A stretch of DNA of 64,000 bases from Nocardioides plantarum. GTDB lineage: Bacteria; Actinomycetota; Actinomycetes; Propionibacteriales; Nocardioidaceae. Each line of letters begins with the position of its first letter. Position 1 is the first letter of the stretch. The notes under the pieces are model-generated. The model was not told where the DNA came from. It was given only the letters and a program-made list of their open reading frames with translations, and made no database searches. Below, one piece after another: positions 40,592 through 49,474 of this stretch. Location: NCBI RefSeq assembly GCF_006346395.1, contig NZ_VDMS01000004.1:372001-436000 (forward strand), written 5' to 3'. The translations under genes were made by a program, and so were the position numbers.

Positions 40592-42915
40592 AGAACCCCA
40601 AGAAGAAGCCCACCCACTCGAAGTCGACCGAGCCGTCTGTGGTCGAGCCGGTCGAGCCTGTTGCGGCGGTCGCGCCGGTCGCGCCGGTCGAGGTGGAGCC
40701 GCTCGCGGTCCAGCGCGGCGAGCTCGACCAGATCATCCGCGGCGAGCACGGGCACCCGCACGCCGTGCTCGGGCCGCACGCCCACGACGGCCAGGTCACC
40801 TTCCGTGCCCTCAAGCCACTGGCGCGCAGCGTGGTGGTCCGGTTCGGCGACACCGACGTCCCGCTGACCCACGAGCACGGCGGCATCTGGGCGGGCGCCG
40901 TCTCGACCGCCGCGACGGGCGGCGACGTCCCGGGCTACCGGTTGGCCGTCGACTACGGCGACGGCGAGGTCGTCGTCGACGACCCCTACCGCTTCCTGCC
41001 GACGCTGGGTGAGATGGACCTTCACCTGGTCAACGAGGGGCGCCACGAGAACCTGTGGCAGGTCCTCGGCGCGCGGGTCCACCACTACGACGAGCCGCTC
41101 GGCGGCACCGTGTCCGGCACGGCGTTCGCCGTCTGGGCTCCCTCGGCCCGCGCGATGCGGGTCAAGGGTGACTTCAACAGCTGGGACGGGCGCGAGCACC
41201 CGATGCGCCAGCTCGGCAGCTCGGGCGTGTGGGAGCTGTTCGTGCCCGGCGCCGGCAGCGGTACGTCGTACCGGCTGCAGGTGCTCGGCGCCGACGACCA
41301 GTGGCGCGAGAAGGCCGACCCGATGGCCGCCTACTCCGACGTCGCTCCCGACACCGCCTCGCGGGTCTTCGAGTCGACCCACGAGTGGGCCGACCAGGAG
41401 TGGATGACCGCGCGCGCGGCCAAGAACGCCGTGGACGAGCCGATGTCGGTCTACGAGATGCACCTGGGCTCGTGGAAGCGGCACCCGGGCGGCCGGTTCT
41501 GGTCCTACGACGAGATGGCCGACGGCCTGGTGCCCTACCTGGCCGACCTGGGCTTCACCCACGTCGAGCTGATGCCCGTGATGCAGCACCCGTTCGGTGG
41601 CTCGTGGGGCTACCACGTCACGTCGTACTTCGCGACCGACTCCCGCTTCGGCGACCCCGACGGCTTCCGCCGGCTCGTGGACCGACTGCACCAGGCCGGC
41701 ATCGGCGTCATCCTCGACTGGGTCCCGGGCCACTTCGCCACCGACGAGTGGGCCCTGGTCAAGTTCGACGGCACCCCCCTCTACGAGGACCCCAACCCGC
41801 AGCGCGGGTGGCACAAGGAGTGGGGCTCCCACATCTTCAACTTCGGACGGCCCGAGGTGCGCAACTTCCTCTACGCCAACGCGCTCTACTGGCTCGAGGA
41901 GTTCCACGCCGACGGGCTCCGGGTCGACGGCGTCGCCTCGATGCTCTACCTCGACTACGCCCGCGAGGCGGGCGAGTGGCAGCCCAACAAGCACGGCGGC
42001 CGCGAGAACCTCGAGGCCGTGCAGTTCCTCCAGGAGATGAACGCCACCGTCTACAAGCGGGTCCCCGGCGTGTGCACGATCGCCGAGGAGTCCACCTCCT
42101 GGCCGGGGGTCACCGCACCCACGTCGACCGGCGGCCTCGGCTTCGGGTTCAAGTGGAACATGGGCTGGATGCACGACACGCTCGACTACCTCGAGCGCGA
42201 GCCGATCCACCGCCAGTGGCACCACCACGACCTGACCTTCGCCATCACCTACGCCTGGACCGAGAACTTCGTCCTCCCGCTCTCCCACGACGAGGTCGTG
42301 CACGGCAAGGGCTCCCTGCTGCGCAAGATGCCCGGCGACCGCTGGCAGCAGCTGGCCAACCTGCGCGCCTACTACGCCTTCATGTGGGCCCACCCCGGCA
42401 AGCAGCTGCTCTTCATGGGCGGCGAGATCGGCCAGGAGTCCGAGTGGGCCGAGTCCCGCGAGCTCGACTGGTGGCTGCTGGAGCACCCCGAGCACCAGGG
42501 GCTCTCCGCCCTGGTCCGCGACCTCAACCGGGCCTACGTCGACACCCCGGCCGCCTGGGCGGGCGACGTGTCGGCCGCCGGCTTCGAGTGGGTCGACGCC
42601 GACGACGCCGGACGCAACACCTACTCGTTCCTACGCCGCGCCCCCGCCGCGTCGCACGCACCGGACCTGGTCTGCGTCACCAACTTCGCCTCCGTGCCCC
42701 ACGACGGCTACCGCCTCGGTCTGCCGTCGGCCGGCCTGTGGAGCGAGGTGCTCAACACCGACGCCGAGGGCTACGGCGGCTCCGGCGTCGGCAACCTCGG
42801 CTCGGTCCTGGCCGTCGAGGGCCAGCACGGCTCCATGCCGGCCCACGCCGACCTCGTCGTCCCGCCGCTGGCGACCCTGTGGCTTCGCCGACAGACGACT
42901 AACCTGGCCGGGTGA
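40588..42915 (+). CDS. glgB: 1,4-alpha-glucan branching enzyme
   Basis: A 775-residue GH13 enzyme that introduces alpha-1,6 branches. It has a Lys-rich then Val/Pro/Ala-rich N-terminal extension (~residues 1-40), two N-terminal beta domains (N1 and CBM48, AFAVWAPSARAMRVKGDF), and the barrel with GLRVDGVASMLYLDY (Asp), TIAEESTSWP (Glu) and LSHDEVVHGKGSLL (Asp). The GTG start at 40588 overlaps the mak stop. It completes the GlgE pathway operon. Confidence 0.96.
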   Translation: MKNPKKKPTHSKSTEPSVVEPVEPVAAVAPVAPVEVEPLAVQRGELDQIIRGEHGHPHAVLGPHAHDGQVTFRALKPLARSVVVRFGDTDVPLTHEHGGIWAGAVSTAATGGDVPGYRLAVDYGDGEVVVDDPYRFLPTLGEMDLHLVNEGRHENLWQVLGARVHHYDEPLGGTVSGTAFAVWAPSARAMRVKGDFNSWDGREHPMRQLGSSGVWELFVPGAGSGTSYRLQVLGADDQWREKADPMAAYSDVAPDTASRVFESTHEWADQEWMTARAAKNAVDEPMSVYEMHLGSWKRHPGGRFWSYDEMADGLVPYLADLGFTHVELMPVMQHPFGGSWGYHVTSYFATDSRFGDPDGFRRLVDRLHQAGIGVILDWVPGHFATDEWALVKFDGTPLYEDPNPQRGWHKEWGSHIFNFGRPEVRNFLYANALYWLEEFHADGLRVDGVASMLYLDYAREAGEWQPNKHGGRENLEAVQFLQEMNATVYKRVPGVCTIAEESTSWPGVTAPTSTGGLGFGFKWNMGWMHDTLDYLEREPIHRQWHHHDLTFAITYAWTENFVLPLSHDEVVHGKGSLLRKMPGDRWQQLANLRAYYAFMWAHPGKQLLFMGGEIGQESEWAESRELDWWLLEHPEHQGLSALVRDLNRAYVDTPAAWAGDVSAAGFEWVDADDAGRNTYSFLRRAPAASHAPDLVCVTNFASVPHDGYRLGLPSAGLWSEVLNTDAEGYGGSGVGNLGSVLAVEGQHGSMPAHADLVVPPLATLWLRRQTTNLAG

Positions 42916-43937
42916 CCGACCAGCCGACGCTCACCGACGGCACGGTCACCCTGCGACCCTGGCGCGACGACGATGCCGAGCCTGCGGTCGCGGGGCACGA
43001 CGCGCAGATCATGCACTGGTTCGGCGAGACCGAGGCCCCGGACGCCGACGGGTGGCGTGAGGTCACTGCCAGGTGGCACCGCGAGCACGCCGCCGGTACC
43101 CGGACCAACTTCGTCGTCGAGGTCGCCGGCGAGGTCGCCGGCATGGTGGAGCTGCGTCGACACGACGATCAGTCCGGCGAGCTCTCGTGGTGGCTCTACG
43201 CGGGCCACCGTGGACGCGGCTCGGCCACCCGCGCCGTCCGGGTCGTTACCGACTGGGCACTCACTGCTGCCTCCGAGGGAGGTCGGGGCTTCAGCCGCGT
43301 GCAGGCACGGGTAGAGCCCGCCAACGAGTCGTCCCTCCGGGTCGCGACTCGCTCCGGGCTGCGCCGCGAAGGCGTGCAGCGGGTCGCGCGCGGCACCGGC
43401 GACCGGGCCGAGACCGAGGAGTACGTCGTCCTCTCCCGCCTCGCCACCGATCCCCCGCTCACCGAGCCCGGCGCGTTCCGCTCGTTGCTCAACTCGTTCC
43501 TCCCGCGCAAGCGCGCGATCAGCCAGATGCTCATCCGCGACGAGGCCGGACGCGTGCTGTGCTGCCAGCTCACCTACAAGTCCGACTGGGACCTGCCCGG
43601 CGGCGTCGTCGAGGTCGGCGAGTCCCCCCAGCTCGCCGTGAGCCGTGAGGTCCTCGAGGAGCTGGCGCTCACCATCCCGGCGGGGCCGCTGGTGCTCACC
43701 GACTGGCTGCCGCCCTGGGGCGGGTGGGACGACGCGCTCTGCCTGGTCTTCGACGGTGGCGTGCACCCGGCGACGGTCGTGGACGCCATCGTGCCGCAGG
43801 CTCGAGAGATCCGGACCGCCGAGTTCCTGACCACCGAGCAGGTCGTCGAGCGCTGCGCCGACTTCACCGCTCGCCGGATCGCCGCCGCGCTGGCCAACCT
43901 CGGCGGCGGGCCGGCCTACACCGAGAGCGGGCGCTGA
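42912..43937 (+). CDS. GNAT acetyltransferase - Nudix hydrolase fusion
   Basis: A 341-residue two-domain protein. The N-terminal half is a GNAT domain of the RimJ/RimL type (LTDGTVTLRPWRDDDAE, then WWLYAGHRGRGSATRAVRVV with the acetyl-CoA loop and NESSLRVATRSGLRREG). A ~30-residue linker leads to a Nudix domain (ISQMLIRDEAGRVLCCQ) with the Nudix box GGVVEVGESPQLAVSREVLE and its EEL end, in which the usual Gly of the box end is Ala. GTG at 42912 overlaps the glgB stop and is also preceded by TAACCT at 6 nt (42900-42905). It may repair or detoxify a modified metabolite. Substrates are unknown. Confidence 0.85.
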   Translation: MTDQPTLTDGTVTLRPWRDDDAEPAVAGHDAQIMHWFGETEAPDADGWREVTARWHREHAAGTRTNFVVEVAGEVAGMVELRRHDDQSGELSWWLYAGHRGRGSATRAVRVVTDWALTAASEGGRGFSRVQARVEPANESSLRVATRSGLRREGVQRVARGTGDRAETEEYVVLSRLATDPPLTEPGAFRSLLNSFLPRKRAISQMLIRDEAGRVLCCQLTYKSDWDLPGGVVEVGESPQLAVSREVLEELALTIPAGPLVLTDWLPPWGGWDDALCLVFDGGVHPATVVDAIVPQAREIRTAEFLTTEQVVERCADFTARRIAAALANLGGGPAYTESGR

Positions 43938-43975
43938 CCCGACCCGCGTCGCTTCTCGGCACCCTCGGAATCAGG

Positions 43976-44120
43976 AAGTGACCCACGACCCGTCACTTCC
44001 ACGCACCCCCAAAATCACCAAGTGACCCACGACCCGTCACTTCCACGCACCCCCAAAATCACCAAGTGACCCACCACCCATCACTTCCACGCACCCCCAA
44101 AATCACCAAGTGACCCACCC
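43976..44120. repeat. 44-bp tandem repeat array
   Basis: Units begin at 43976, 44020, 44064 and 44108 (period 44 bp, three full copies and one partial) with only a few changes. Each unit contains the inverted pair AAGTGAC ... GTCACTT. There is no coding sense. It lies just after the GNAT-Nudix gene. Confidence 0.95.
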
Positions 44121-44160
44121 CGGGTCATCTCCCGATCCGAGCACCTCCACGGCTGACGCA

Positions 44161-44345
44161 GCCCGGGTCACTTCTCCCTCCGGCCACCCCCACAGCCGAC
44201 CCAGCCCGGGTCACTTCCCCCTCCGGCCACCCCCACAGCCGACCCAGCCCGGGTCACTTCCCCCTCCGACCACCCCCACAGCCGACCCAGCCCGGGTCAC
44301 TTCCCCCTCCGACCACCCCCACAGCCGACCCACCCCGGGTCACCT
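44161..44345. repeat. 43-bp tandem repeat array
   Basis: Units begin at 44161, 44204, 44247 and 44290 with a partial at 44333 (period 43 bp). Copies differ by one or two bases. The unit contains CCCGGGTCACTT, related to one arm of the 44-bp array next to it. The 509-bp stretch from 43938 to 44446 holds only these two arrays and a promoter region. Confidence 0.95.
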
Positions 44346-44446
44346 GCGCCGCGGCCCCACGGCAGCAACGCCCGGCGCCCCGTGGGGTGATCAGCGCCTG
44401 TGGATGAGCTCCGCGGGCCGCCCCGCGGTCGCGGTAGACATCACGC

Positions 44447-45100
44447 ATGAAGCGCTTCGAGAAGCTCGCCGCCCAGCACCAGCTGCTCGCGGAGGCCGCG
44501 TTCGCGGTCGTGCGACGCGACGGGCCCGGATCCCTCTCGCGACGGGGGCTGGCCGCAGAGCTCGGGGCGTCCGAGGCGATGGCACGCCGGGTGCTCGCCG
44601 AGCACGTGCGCCTGCCGGCCCTGGCCGCCCAGGAGTGTGAGGCCAGGCGCAGGCGCATCGGTCGCCGTCGGTCGGGGGTCGACCTGCTCCTCCCCGTCAC
44701 CGAGGGCGCCGAGGTCGACGTCGAGGTGGTCTGGCTGCGGCTGGTCCTGCTCCACGCCACGGTGGGGGCCAGCACCGACGCACCCCACCTCGCCGAGCGC
44801 TACCAGCTGTCGGTCCACGACCGTGGCGTCTCCCTGCCTGCTCCGCCGGACCGTGGCCGCGAGGACCGCGAGGCCGACCGGGAGGTCCTCGCGCCCTACC
44901 TCGCCGACCACGCCGCCGAGCGGGCGGGCCTGGTCAGCCGGTTGACCGGGGGAAGACCGGAGCTCGCCGACGCGGTGCACGCCCTCGCGGACGGCCTGGT
45001 CCTCGCCGTCTGCACCGGACGCCTCTCACCGGACGCCGCGCGCACGGTCCTCACCGACCACCTCGACCGGCTCACCAGCACCCCCACCTGCGGTGGTTGA
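44447..45100 (+). CDS. TetR-like transcriptional regulator
   Basis: A 217-residue protein with an N-terminal helix-turn-helix of TetR type (LLAEAAFAVVRRDGPGSLSRRGLAAELGASEAMARRVL) and a helical C-terminal domain. The usual TetR length and layout fit, although sequence conservation is weak. TAGACA lies 6 nt before the ATG (a weaker -10 match). Its last codons and TGA stop lie inside the first 40-bp family-B repeat (45092-45131), so its C-terminus was formed by the repeat. The target is unknown. Confidence 0.7.
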   Translation: MKRFEKLAAQHQLLAEAAFAVVRRDGPGSLSRRGLAAELGASEAMARRVLAEHVRLPALAAQECEARRRRIGRRRSGVDLLLPVTEGAEVDVEVVWLRLVLLHATVGASTDAPHLAERYQLSVHDRGVSLPAPPDRGREDREADREVLAPYLADHAAERAGLVSRLTGGRPELADAVHALADGLVLAVCTGRLSPDAARTVLTDHLDRLTSTPTCGG

Positions 45101-45343
45101 GGAGGCCGTCCGCGGCCGCCTCGAAACCACCCGACCCGCCTACCCGACGGTGGTCGAGGAGCCCCCCCCACGGCCCCCACGGTGGTTGAGGAGGCCGCCC
45201 GCGGCCGTCTCGAAACCACCCGGCCCGCTTACCCGACAGTGGTCGAGGAGCCCGCCCCCGCCGCCCCCACGGTGGTCGAGGAGGCCGCCCCCGCCGCCCC
45301 CACGGTGGTTGAGGAGGCCGCCCGCGGCCGTCTCGAAACCACC
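45092..45343. repeat. Cluster of 40-bp hairpin repeats (family B)
   Basis: Three full copies at 45092-45131, 45181-45220 and 45304-45343, plus partial copies starting with GGTGGTCGAGGAG between them. Each copy is a near-perfect hairpin: GGTGGTT with AACCACC at the ends and GGCCGC with GCGGCC in the middle. The cluster sits between convergent genes and contributes coding sequence to both. Confidence 0.95.
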
Positions 45344-46194
45344 CGACCCGACCGCAGCGCCACGAGCACCCCCACCACCATCACCAGTCCCCCACCCGCC
45401 TCGGCTGCGTTGGGCAGCTGGTCGAGCAGCACCGCGGCCGACAGCATCGCGACGACCGGCGCGAGAAGCACCCAGGGCACCACCGCCGCGGACGGGTTGC
45501 GCGACAGCAGCGTGTTGAAGATGCCGTAGCCGACCAGCGAGGCCAGCCCGGCGGTGTAGAGCGTGGAGACGGCGGCCTGCCAACCGAACGCCGCGAACCC
45601 GTCGGCGACGGCGGCCGGGCCATCGACGAGCAGGGAGAGAAGCAGCAGCGGCACGGGTACGACCACGGCCGACCACACGGTGAGCGCGAGACCGCCGGTG
45701 GCGCCCGAGGCCCGGGAGACGACGTTGCCGACGGCCCACGAGAGCGCACCGAGGAGGCACAGCCCCAGGGCCACCGCCGACACCGCCCCTCCGCGTCCCA
45801 GCGCCACCACGACCAGCCCGCACGAGCCGATCAGGACCCCCGCGGCCTGCCGTGTGGTGGGGCGCTCGCGCAGCACGCCGGCGGCGATCAGCACGGTGAG
45901 CAGCACCTGCGCCTGCAGCACCAGGGCGGCCAGGCCCGGCGGCATGCCGGCGTCCATGGCGACGTAGAGGAACCCGAACTGACCGAGGGACATGAAGACG
46001 CCGACGGAGGCGAGCGTGCGCCACGACACGTCGGGACGCGGCAGCAGGAACACCGCCGGGACGAGCACGACGACGAACCGGATCGCCACGAAGAGCAGCG
46101 GCGGCACCCCGTCCATCCCCCAGTCGATGACGACGAAGTTGAAGCCCCAGATGCTGGCCACGAGAGCGGCCAGGAGACAGTCACGGCGGGTCAT
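45229..46194 (-). CDS. EamA/RhaT-type drug-metabolite exporter with repeat-encoded C-terminus
   Basis: A 321-residue transporter with ten predicted helices in two EamA halves (LLAALVASIWGFNFVVIDWG; LAALVLQAQVLLTVLIAAGVL; LLGALSWAVGNVVSRASG; VVPWVLLAPVVAMLSAAVLL). The start at 46194 is chosen from the family N-terminus MTRRDCLLAALVAS and a CAGGCT -10 box 7 nt upstream (46202-46207). The last ~40 residues (VVSRRPRAASSTTVG and degenerate repeats of it) are encoded by the family-B hairpin repeats. They extend the protein past its last helix. It is divergent from a LysR regulator that probably controls it. Confidence 0.88.
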   Translation of the reverse strand: MTRRDCLLAALVASIWGFNFVVIDWGMDGVPPLLFVAIRFVVVLVPAVFLLPRPDVSWRTLASVGVFMSLGQFGFLYVAMDAGMPPGLAALVLQAQVLLTVLIAAGVLRERPTTRQAAGVLIGSCGLVVVALGRGGAVSAVALGLCLLGALSWAVGNVVSRASGATGGLALTVWSAVVVPVPLLLLSLLVDGPAAVADGFAAFGWQAAVSTLYTAGLASLVGYGIFNTLLSRNPSAAVVPWVLLAPVVAMLSAAVLLDQLPNAAEAGGGLVMVVGVLVALRSGRVVSRRPRAASSTTVGAAGAASSTTVGAAGAGSSTTVG

Positions 46195-46267
46195 GGTGCC
46201 CAGCCTGATGGCCCTGACCATGAAGCACCAGCGACGGGAACTGCGGCAACAGCGGTAGCGTTGCTTC

Positions 46268-47182
46268 ATGATCGATCTCGCCGCACTGCGGTCCCTGCAC
46301 GCCGTCGACACCTACGGCTCGGTCGTGGCCGCGGCCGACGCGCTGGGCTTCACCCCGAGCGCGGTCTCGCAGCAGGTCAAGCGCTTGGAGCGGCAGACCG
46401 GGGTGGCGCTGCTCGAACGGGTGGGTCGCGGGGTCATCGTCACCGACGGCGGCCGACACCTGCTCGACGAGGGCGGTCGCCTGCTCGGCGACCTCGAGGC
46501 GGTGGAGGCCGGCCTGCACCGTCGTACGGGCCTGGTCGCCGGCCACCTGAGGATCGCGGCCTTCTCGACCGCGATGCGGGGACTGGTCGCCGAGACGGTG
46601 CGCGACCTGCTCGACGCCCACCCCGACCTGCGGGTCTCCCTGGCCGAGCACGAGCCCTGGGACACCGTCGACCTGGTCGCGTCGGGGCAGCTCGACCTCG
46701 GCCTGTTCCACACCTGGGGCGACGTGCCGGTCGACGTCCCCGACCACCTGGTCCGTACGACGGTGGCCCGCGACGTCGCCGACGTGATCGTCCACCGCGA
46801 CCACCCGCTGGCGGGACGCCGCTCGGTGACCCCGCGCGACCTGGTCGACGAGGGCTGGGTCGCCACGCCGGAGGGGACGATCTGCCGCCAGTGGCTCAGC
46901 CGGATGTACGACGGCACCGGACGGCGCCCGCGGATCGCGCACGTCGCGATGGAGTTCGACTCCCACCTCGCCCTGGTCCGTGCCGGTCTCGGCATCGCCC
47001 TGGTCCCGCGACTGGGCCGGGCCGCGCTCGGCGACCGGCTGGTCGCCCTCGCGGCGCGCGCCCCGGTGCCGACCCGCGAGGTCGTCGCGGTGCACCGCCG
47101 CACCATGGCCGACTCCCCCGCCGTCGTCGCCGTCGTCGCCGCGCTCATCGCTCGCTCACGCGCGACAGGATCGATGGCGTAA
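46268..47182 (+). CDS. LysR family transcriptional regulator
   Basis: A 304-residue regulator with the N-terminal winged helix-turn-helix SVVAAADALGFTPSAVSQQVKRLE and a periplasmic-binding-like effector domain (DVADVIVHRDHPLAG ... MEFDSHLALVRAGLGIALVPRL). TAGCGT (46256-46261) is 6 nt before the ATG (leaderless). It is divergent from the EamA exporter, a typical regulator-exporter pair. The effector is unknown; an amino acid or similar metabolite is plausible from the exporter family. Confidence 0.92.
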   Translation: MIDLAALRSLHAVDTYGSVVAAADALGFTPSAVSQQVKRLERQTGVALLERVGRGVIVTDGGRHLLDEGGRLLGDLEAVEAGLHRRTGLVAGHLRIAAFSTAMRGLVAETVRDLLDAHPDLRVSLAEHEPWDTVDLVASGQLDLGLFHTWGDVPVDVPDHLVRTTVARDVADVIVHRDHPLAGRRSVTPRDLVDEGWVATPEGTICRQWLSRMYDGTGRRPRIAHVAMEFDSHLALVRAGLGIALVPRLGRAALGDRLVALAARAPVPTREVVAVHRRTMADSPAVVAVVAALIARSRATGSMA

Positions 47183-47261
47183 CAGGAATGGCACAGACCT
47201 TTTCCTCGCCAGCACCCACCTCGATGCACTAGAAACGTAGTCCACGTCGAGAGGGGTTGGC

Positions 47262-48794
47262 ATGGCACAGGCAACCGAGAAGCACCCCGAGCAGCAGCCC
47301 GCCCTCAAGGCCGGCGCGATCGGCTTCGTCGACGCCCTGGTCATCGGGCTCGCCGCCACGTCCCCGGCGTACTCGCTCGCGGCGGTGATCGGGGCGATCG
47401 CGGCCGCGGTCGGCGTCTACGCGCCTGGTGCGCTGCTGGCCTCGTTCGTGCCGATGGCCCTGATCGCCACCGCGTTCCTCTACCTCAACCGGGTCGACGC
47501 CGACTGCGGCACGACGTTCAGCTGGGTGACGCGGGCGATGGGCCCGTGGTTCGGCTGGATCGGCGGCTGGGCCATCGCCATGACGGGGATCCTGGTCGTC
47601 GGGTCCCTGGCCGACGTCGGCGTCAGCTTCACGCTGCGCACGTTCGGTGCCGACGCCGCGGCCGACAACGCCTGGATCCGGATGCCGCTCGCGGTGCTGC
47701 TGATCATCGCGCTGACCTACGTCTGCATCCTCGGAGCCGACGTCTCGGCCAAGCTGCAGAACGCGCTGATGATCGCCCAGGTCGCCTCCCTGCTGGCGTT
47801 CGCCGTCGTCGCGATCACTCGGGCCGTCACCGACAACACGCCGGGCGCGGTCAGCCCGATCGACCCCTCGCTGAGCTGGCTCAACCCGTTCGGCGCTGGC
47901 GGCAGCGGGCTCACGACCGCCCTGCTGCTCGGCGTCTTCGCCTACTGGGGCTGGGAGTCGGCGGTCAACCTCAGCGAGGAGACCAAGGGCGCGAGCAGCA
48001 CGCCGGGTCGTGCGGCCGTGCTCTCGACCGTGATCCTCCTGGTCACCTACGTCGCCGTCGCGGTCGCCGTGGTGTCCTTCGCGGGCACCACGTGGCTCAC
48101 CGACAACGCCGACTCCGAGGAGGCGATCTTCGCCGACCTCGCCGACCTGGTGATGGGCCCCTGGGGCTGGGTGGTGCTCGCCTCCGTGGCGACCTCCGCG
48201 ATCGCCTCGACGCAGACGACGATCATCCCGGCCTCGCGCACGGCCCTGTCGATGGCGCGACGCCACGCGCTCCCCGCCTCCTTGGGTCGCATCCACCCCC
48301 AGCACCGCACGCCCGACGTCAGCACCTGGACCGTCGCCGCGATCGCGATCGCCTGGTACGTCGGCATCTACCAGATCAGCGACAACGCGCTCTTCGACTC
48401 CCTCACGGCCCTGTCGCTCCTGATCGCGTTCTACTACGCGCTGACCGGGATCGCCTGCGCCGTCTACCACCGCAAGCACCTGCTCGAGAGCCCCAAGAAC
48501 CTGCTGCTGATCGGCGTCGGCCCGCTCGTCGGATCGGCGCTGCTGATCTGGCTGCTCGTGCTCTCGGTCCGCGACATGTCCGACCCCGAGAACTCCTACA
48601 GCGGGGTCTCGTGGCTCGGCGTCGGACCACCGCTGGTGATCGGCATCGCGATCTTCCTGGTCGGGGTGGCGTTCATGCTCTTCTGGCGGGTCAAGGACGG
48701 CCGCTACTGGCAGGAGCGGGCGAGCCTGCCCGATCCCGACGTCGTCCACGGCATCAAGGCCGGTACGGCGGACCCCGACGGTCTGGAAGGCTGA
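47262..48794 (+). CDS. APC superfamily amino acid permease
   Basis: A 510-residue transporter with about 12 transmembrane helices. The first helix region (ALKAGAIGFVDALVIGLAATSPAYSL) shows the substrate-binding break of APC carriers, and GVFAYWGWESAVNLSEETKGA is the conserved helix 6 region. GAGAGGGG precedes the ATG. It is followed after 5 nt by a universal stress protein gene, a pairing often seen for such permeases. The substrate is unknown. Confidence 0.9.
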   Translation: MAQATEKHPEQQPALKAGAIGFVDALVIGLAATSPAYSLAAVIGAIAAAVGVYAPGALLASFVPMALIATAFLYLNRVDADCGTTFSWVTRAMGPWFGWIGGWAIAMTGILVVGSLADVGVSFTLRTFGADAAADNAWIRMPLAVLLIIALTYVCILGADVSAKLQNALMIAQVASLLAFAVVAITRAVTDNTPGAVSPIDPSLSWLNPFGAGGSGLTTALLLGVFAYWGWESAVNLSEETKGASSTPGRAAVLSTVILLVTYVAVAVAVVSFAGTTWLTDNADSEEAIFADLADLVMGPWGWVVLASVATSAIASTQTTIIPASRTALSMARRHALPASLGRIHPQHRTPDVSTWTVAAIAIAWYVGIYQISDNALFDSLTALSLLIAFYYALTGIACAVYHRKHLLESPKNLLLIGVGPLVGSALLIWLLVLSVRDMSDPENSYSGVSWLGVGPPLVIGIAIFLVGVAFMLFWRVKDGRYWQERASLPDPDVVHGIKAGTADPDGLEG

Positions 48795-48799
48795 GCGAC

Positions 48800-49216
48800 A
48801 TGGCAGTGGTGGTCGGCTACGACGAGTCCCCGGGCGCGGACGCCGCCCTCGCCACGGCGATCTCGGTCGCCCTGCGGTTCGGCGAGGTGCTCGTCCTCGT
48901 CTACGGCGCCGGACCTCCGGGCGGCCTCGGCGAGGAGTCCAACGCGCACCGTGACGCCCTGCGCGAGATCGGCCGGACCGCGCTCTCCCACGCGGTCGAG
49001 CGCGCGCGAGCCGCCGGGGTCGACACCCGGATCGAGCTCGTGGACGCCAAGCCCGCCCAGGCGATGCTCGAGGTCGGCGAGAGGCACGACGCCAGCGTCC
49101 TGGTCGTCGGCACGGCCGGCGAGAGCCCCCTCAAGGGCGCCATGCTCGGCTCCACACCCCACAAGCTGCTCCACCTCAGCACCCGCCCCGTGCTCTGCGT
49201 CCCCTTCGCCGACTGA
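48800..49216 (+). CDS. Universal stress protein (UspA family)
   Basis: A 138-residue single-domain Usp. It starts MAVVVGYDESPGADAAL and has the ATP-binding pattern GTAGESPLKGAMLGST (G-2x-G-9x-G-S) before VLCVPF. Such proteins bind ATP or cyclic AMP and modulate partners. The ATG is 3 nt after the permease stop, so it may regulate that transporter. Confidence 0.92.
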   Translation: MAVVVGYDESPGADAALATAISVALRFGEVLVLVYGAGPPGGLGEESNAHRDALREIGRTALSHAVERARAAGVDTRIELVDAKPAQAMLEVGERHDASVLVVGTAGESPLKGAMLGSTPHKLLHLSTRPVLCVPFAD

Positions 49217-49267
49217 CACCCACGCCGCCCCACGCCGGCCGACGTACGACGACCCCCGACCCACGTC

Positions 49268-49395
49268 GGTCGAGGTGCGAAGGCCGCCAGGCCTGAGCCT
49301 CGAGACCACCGCAGCCGACCCACCCAACCCAGCCCATCACTGCCGACCCCACGTCGGTCGAGGTGCGAAGGCCGCCAGGCCTGAGCCTCGAGACC
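49268..49395 (+). repeat. Two copies of the 40-bp dispersed repeat (family A)
   Basis: Copies at 49268-49307 and 49356-49395 are identical to the copy at 32533-32572. Each is preceded by CCCACGTC. The 258-bp gap between the stress protein and the RCC1 gene contains these two copies and a TAGCGT box near 49451. Confidence 0.9.
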
Positions 49396-49474
49396 CCGCA
49401 GCGTCACGCAGTTCGCGCGTTCCTCCACGGCCACGTCGCAGGGACCGTAGCGTTCCGCCCATTCCATCCCCACG

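Noticed and set aside
43976..44345. Possible CRISPR array
   Set aside because: The repeats are head-to-tail without unique spacers and no cas gene is present, so they are simple tandem repeats.
44110..44640. A 176-codon frame across the 43-bp repeats
   Set aside because: It is translated tandem repeat (Pro/Ser/His-rich) that runs into the TetR-like gene in another frame.
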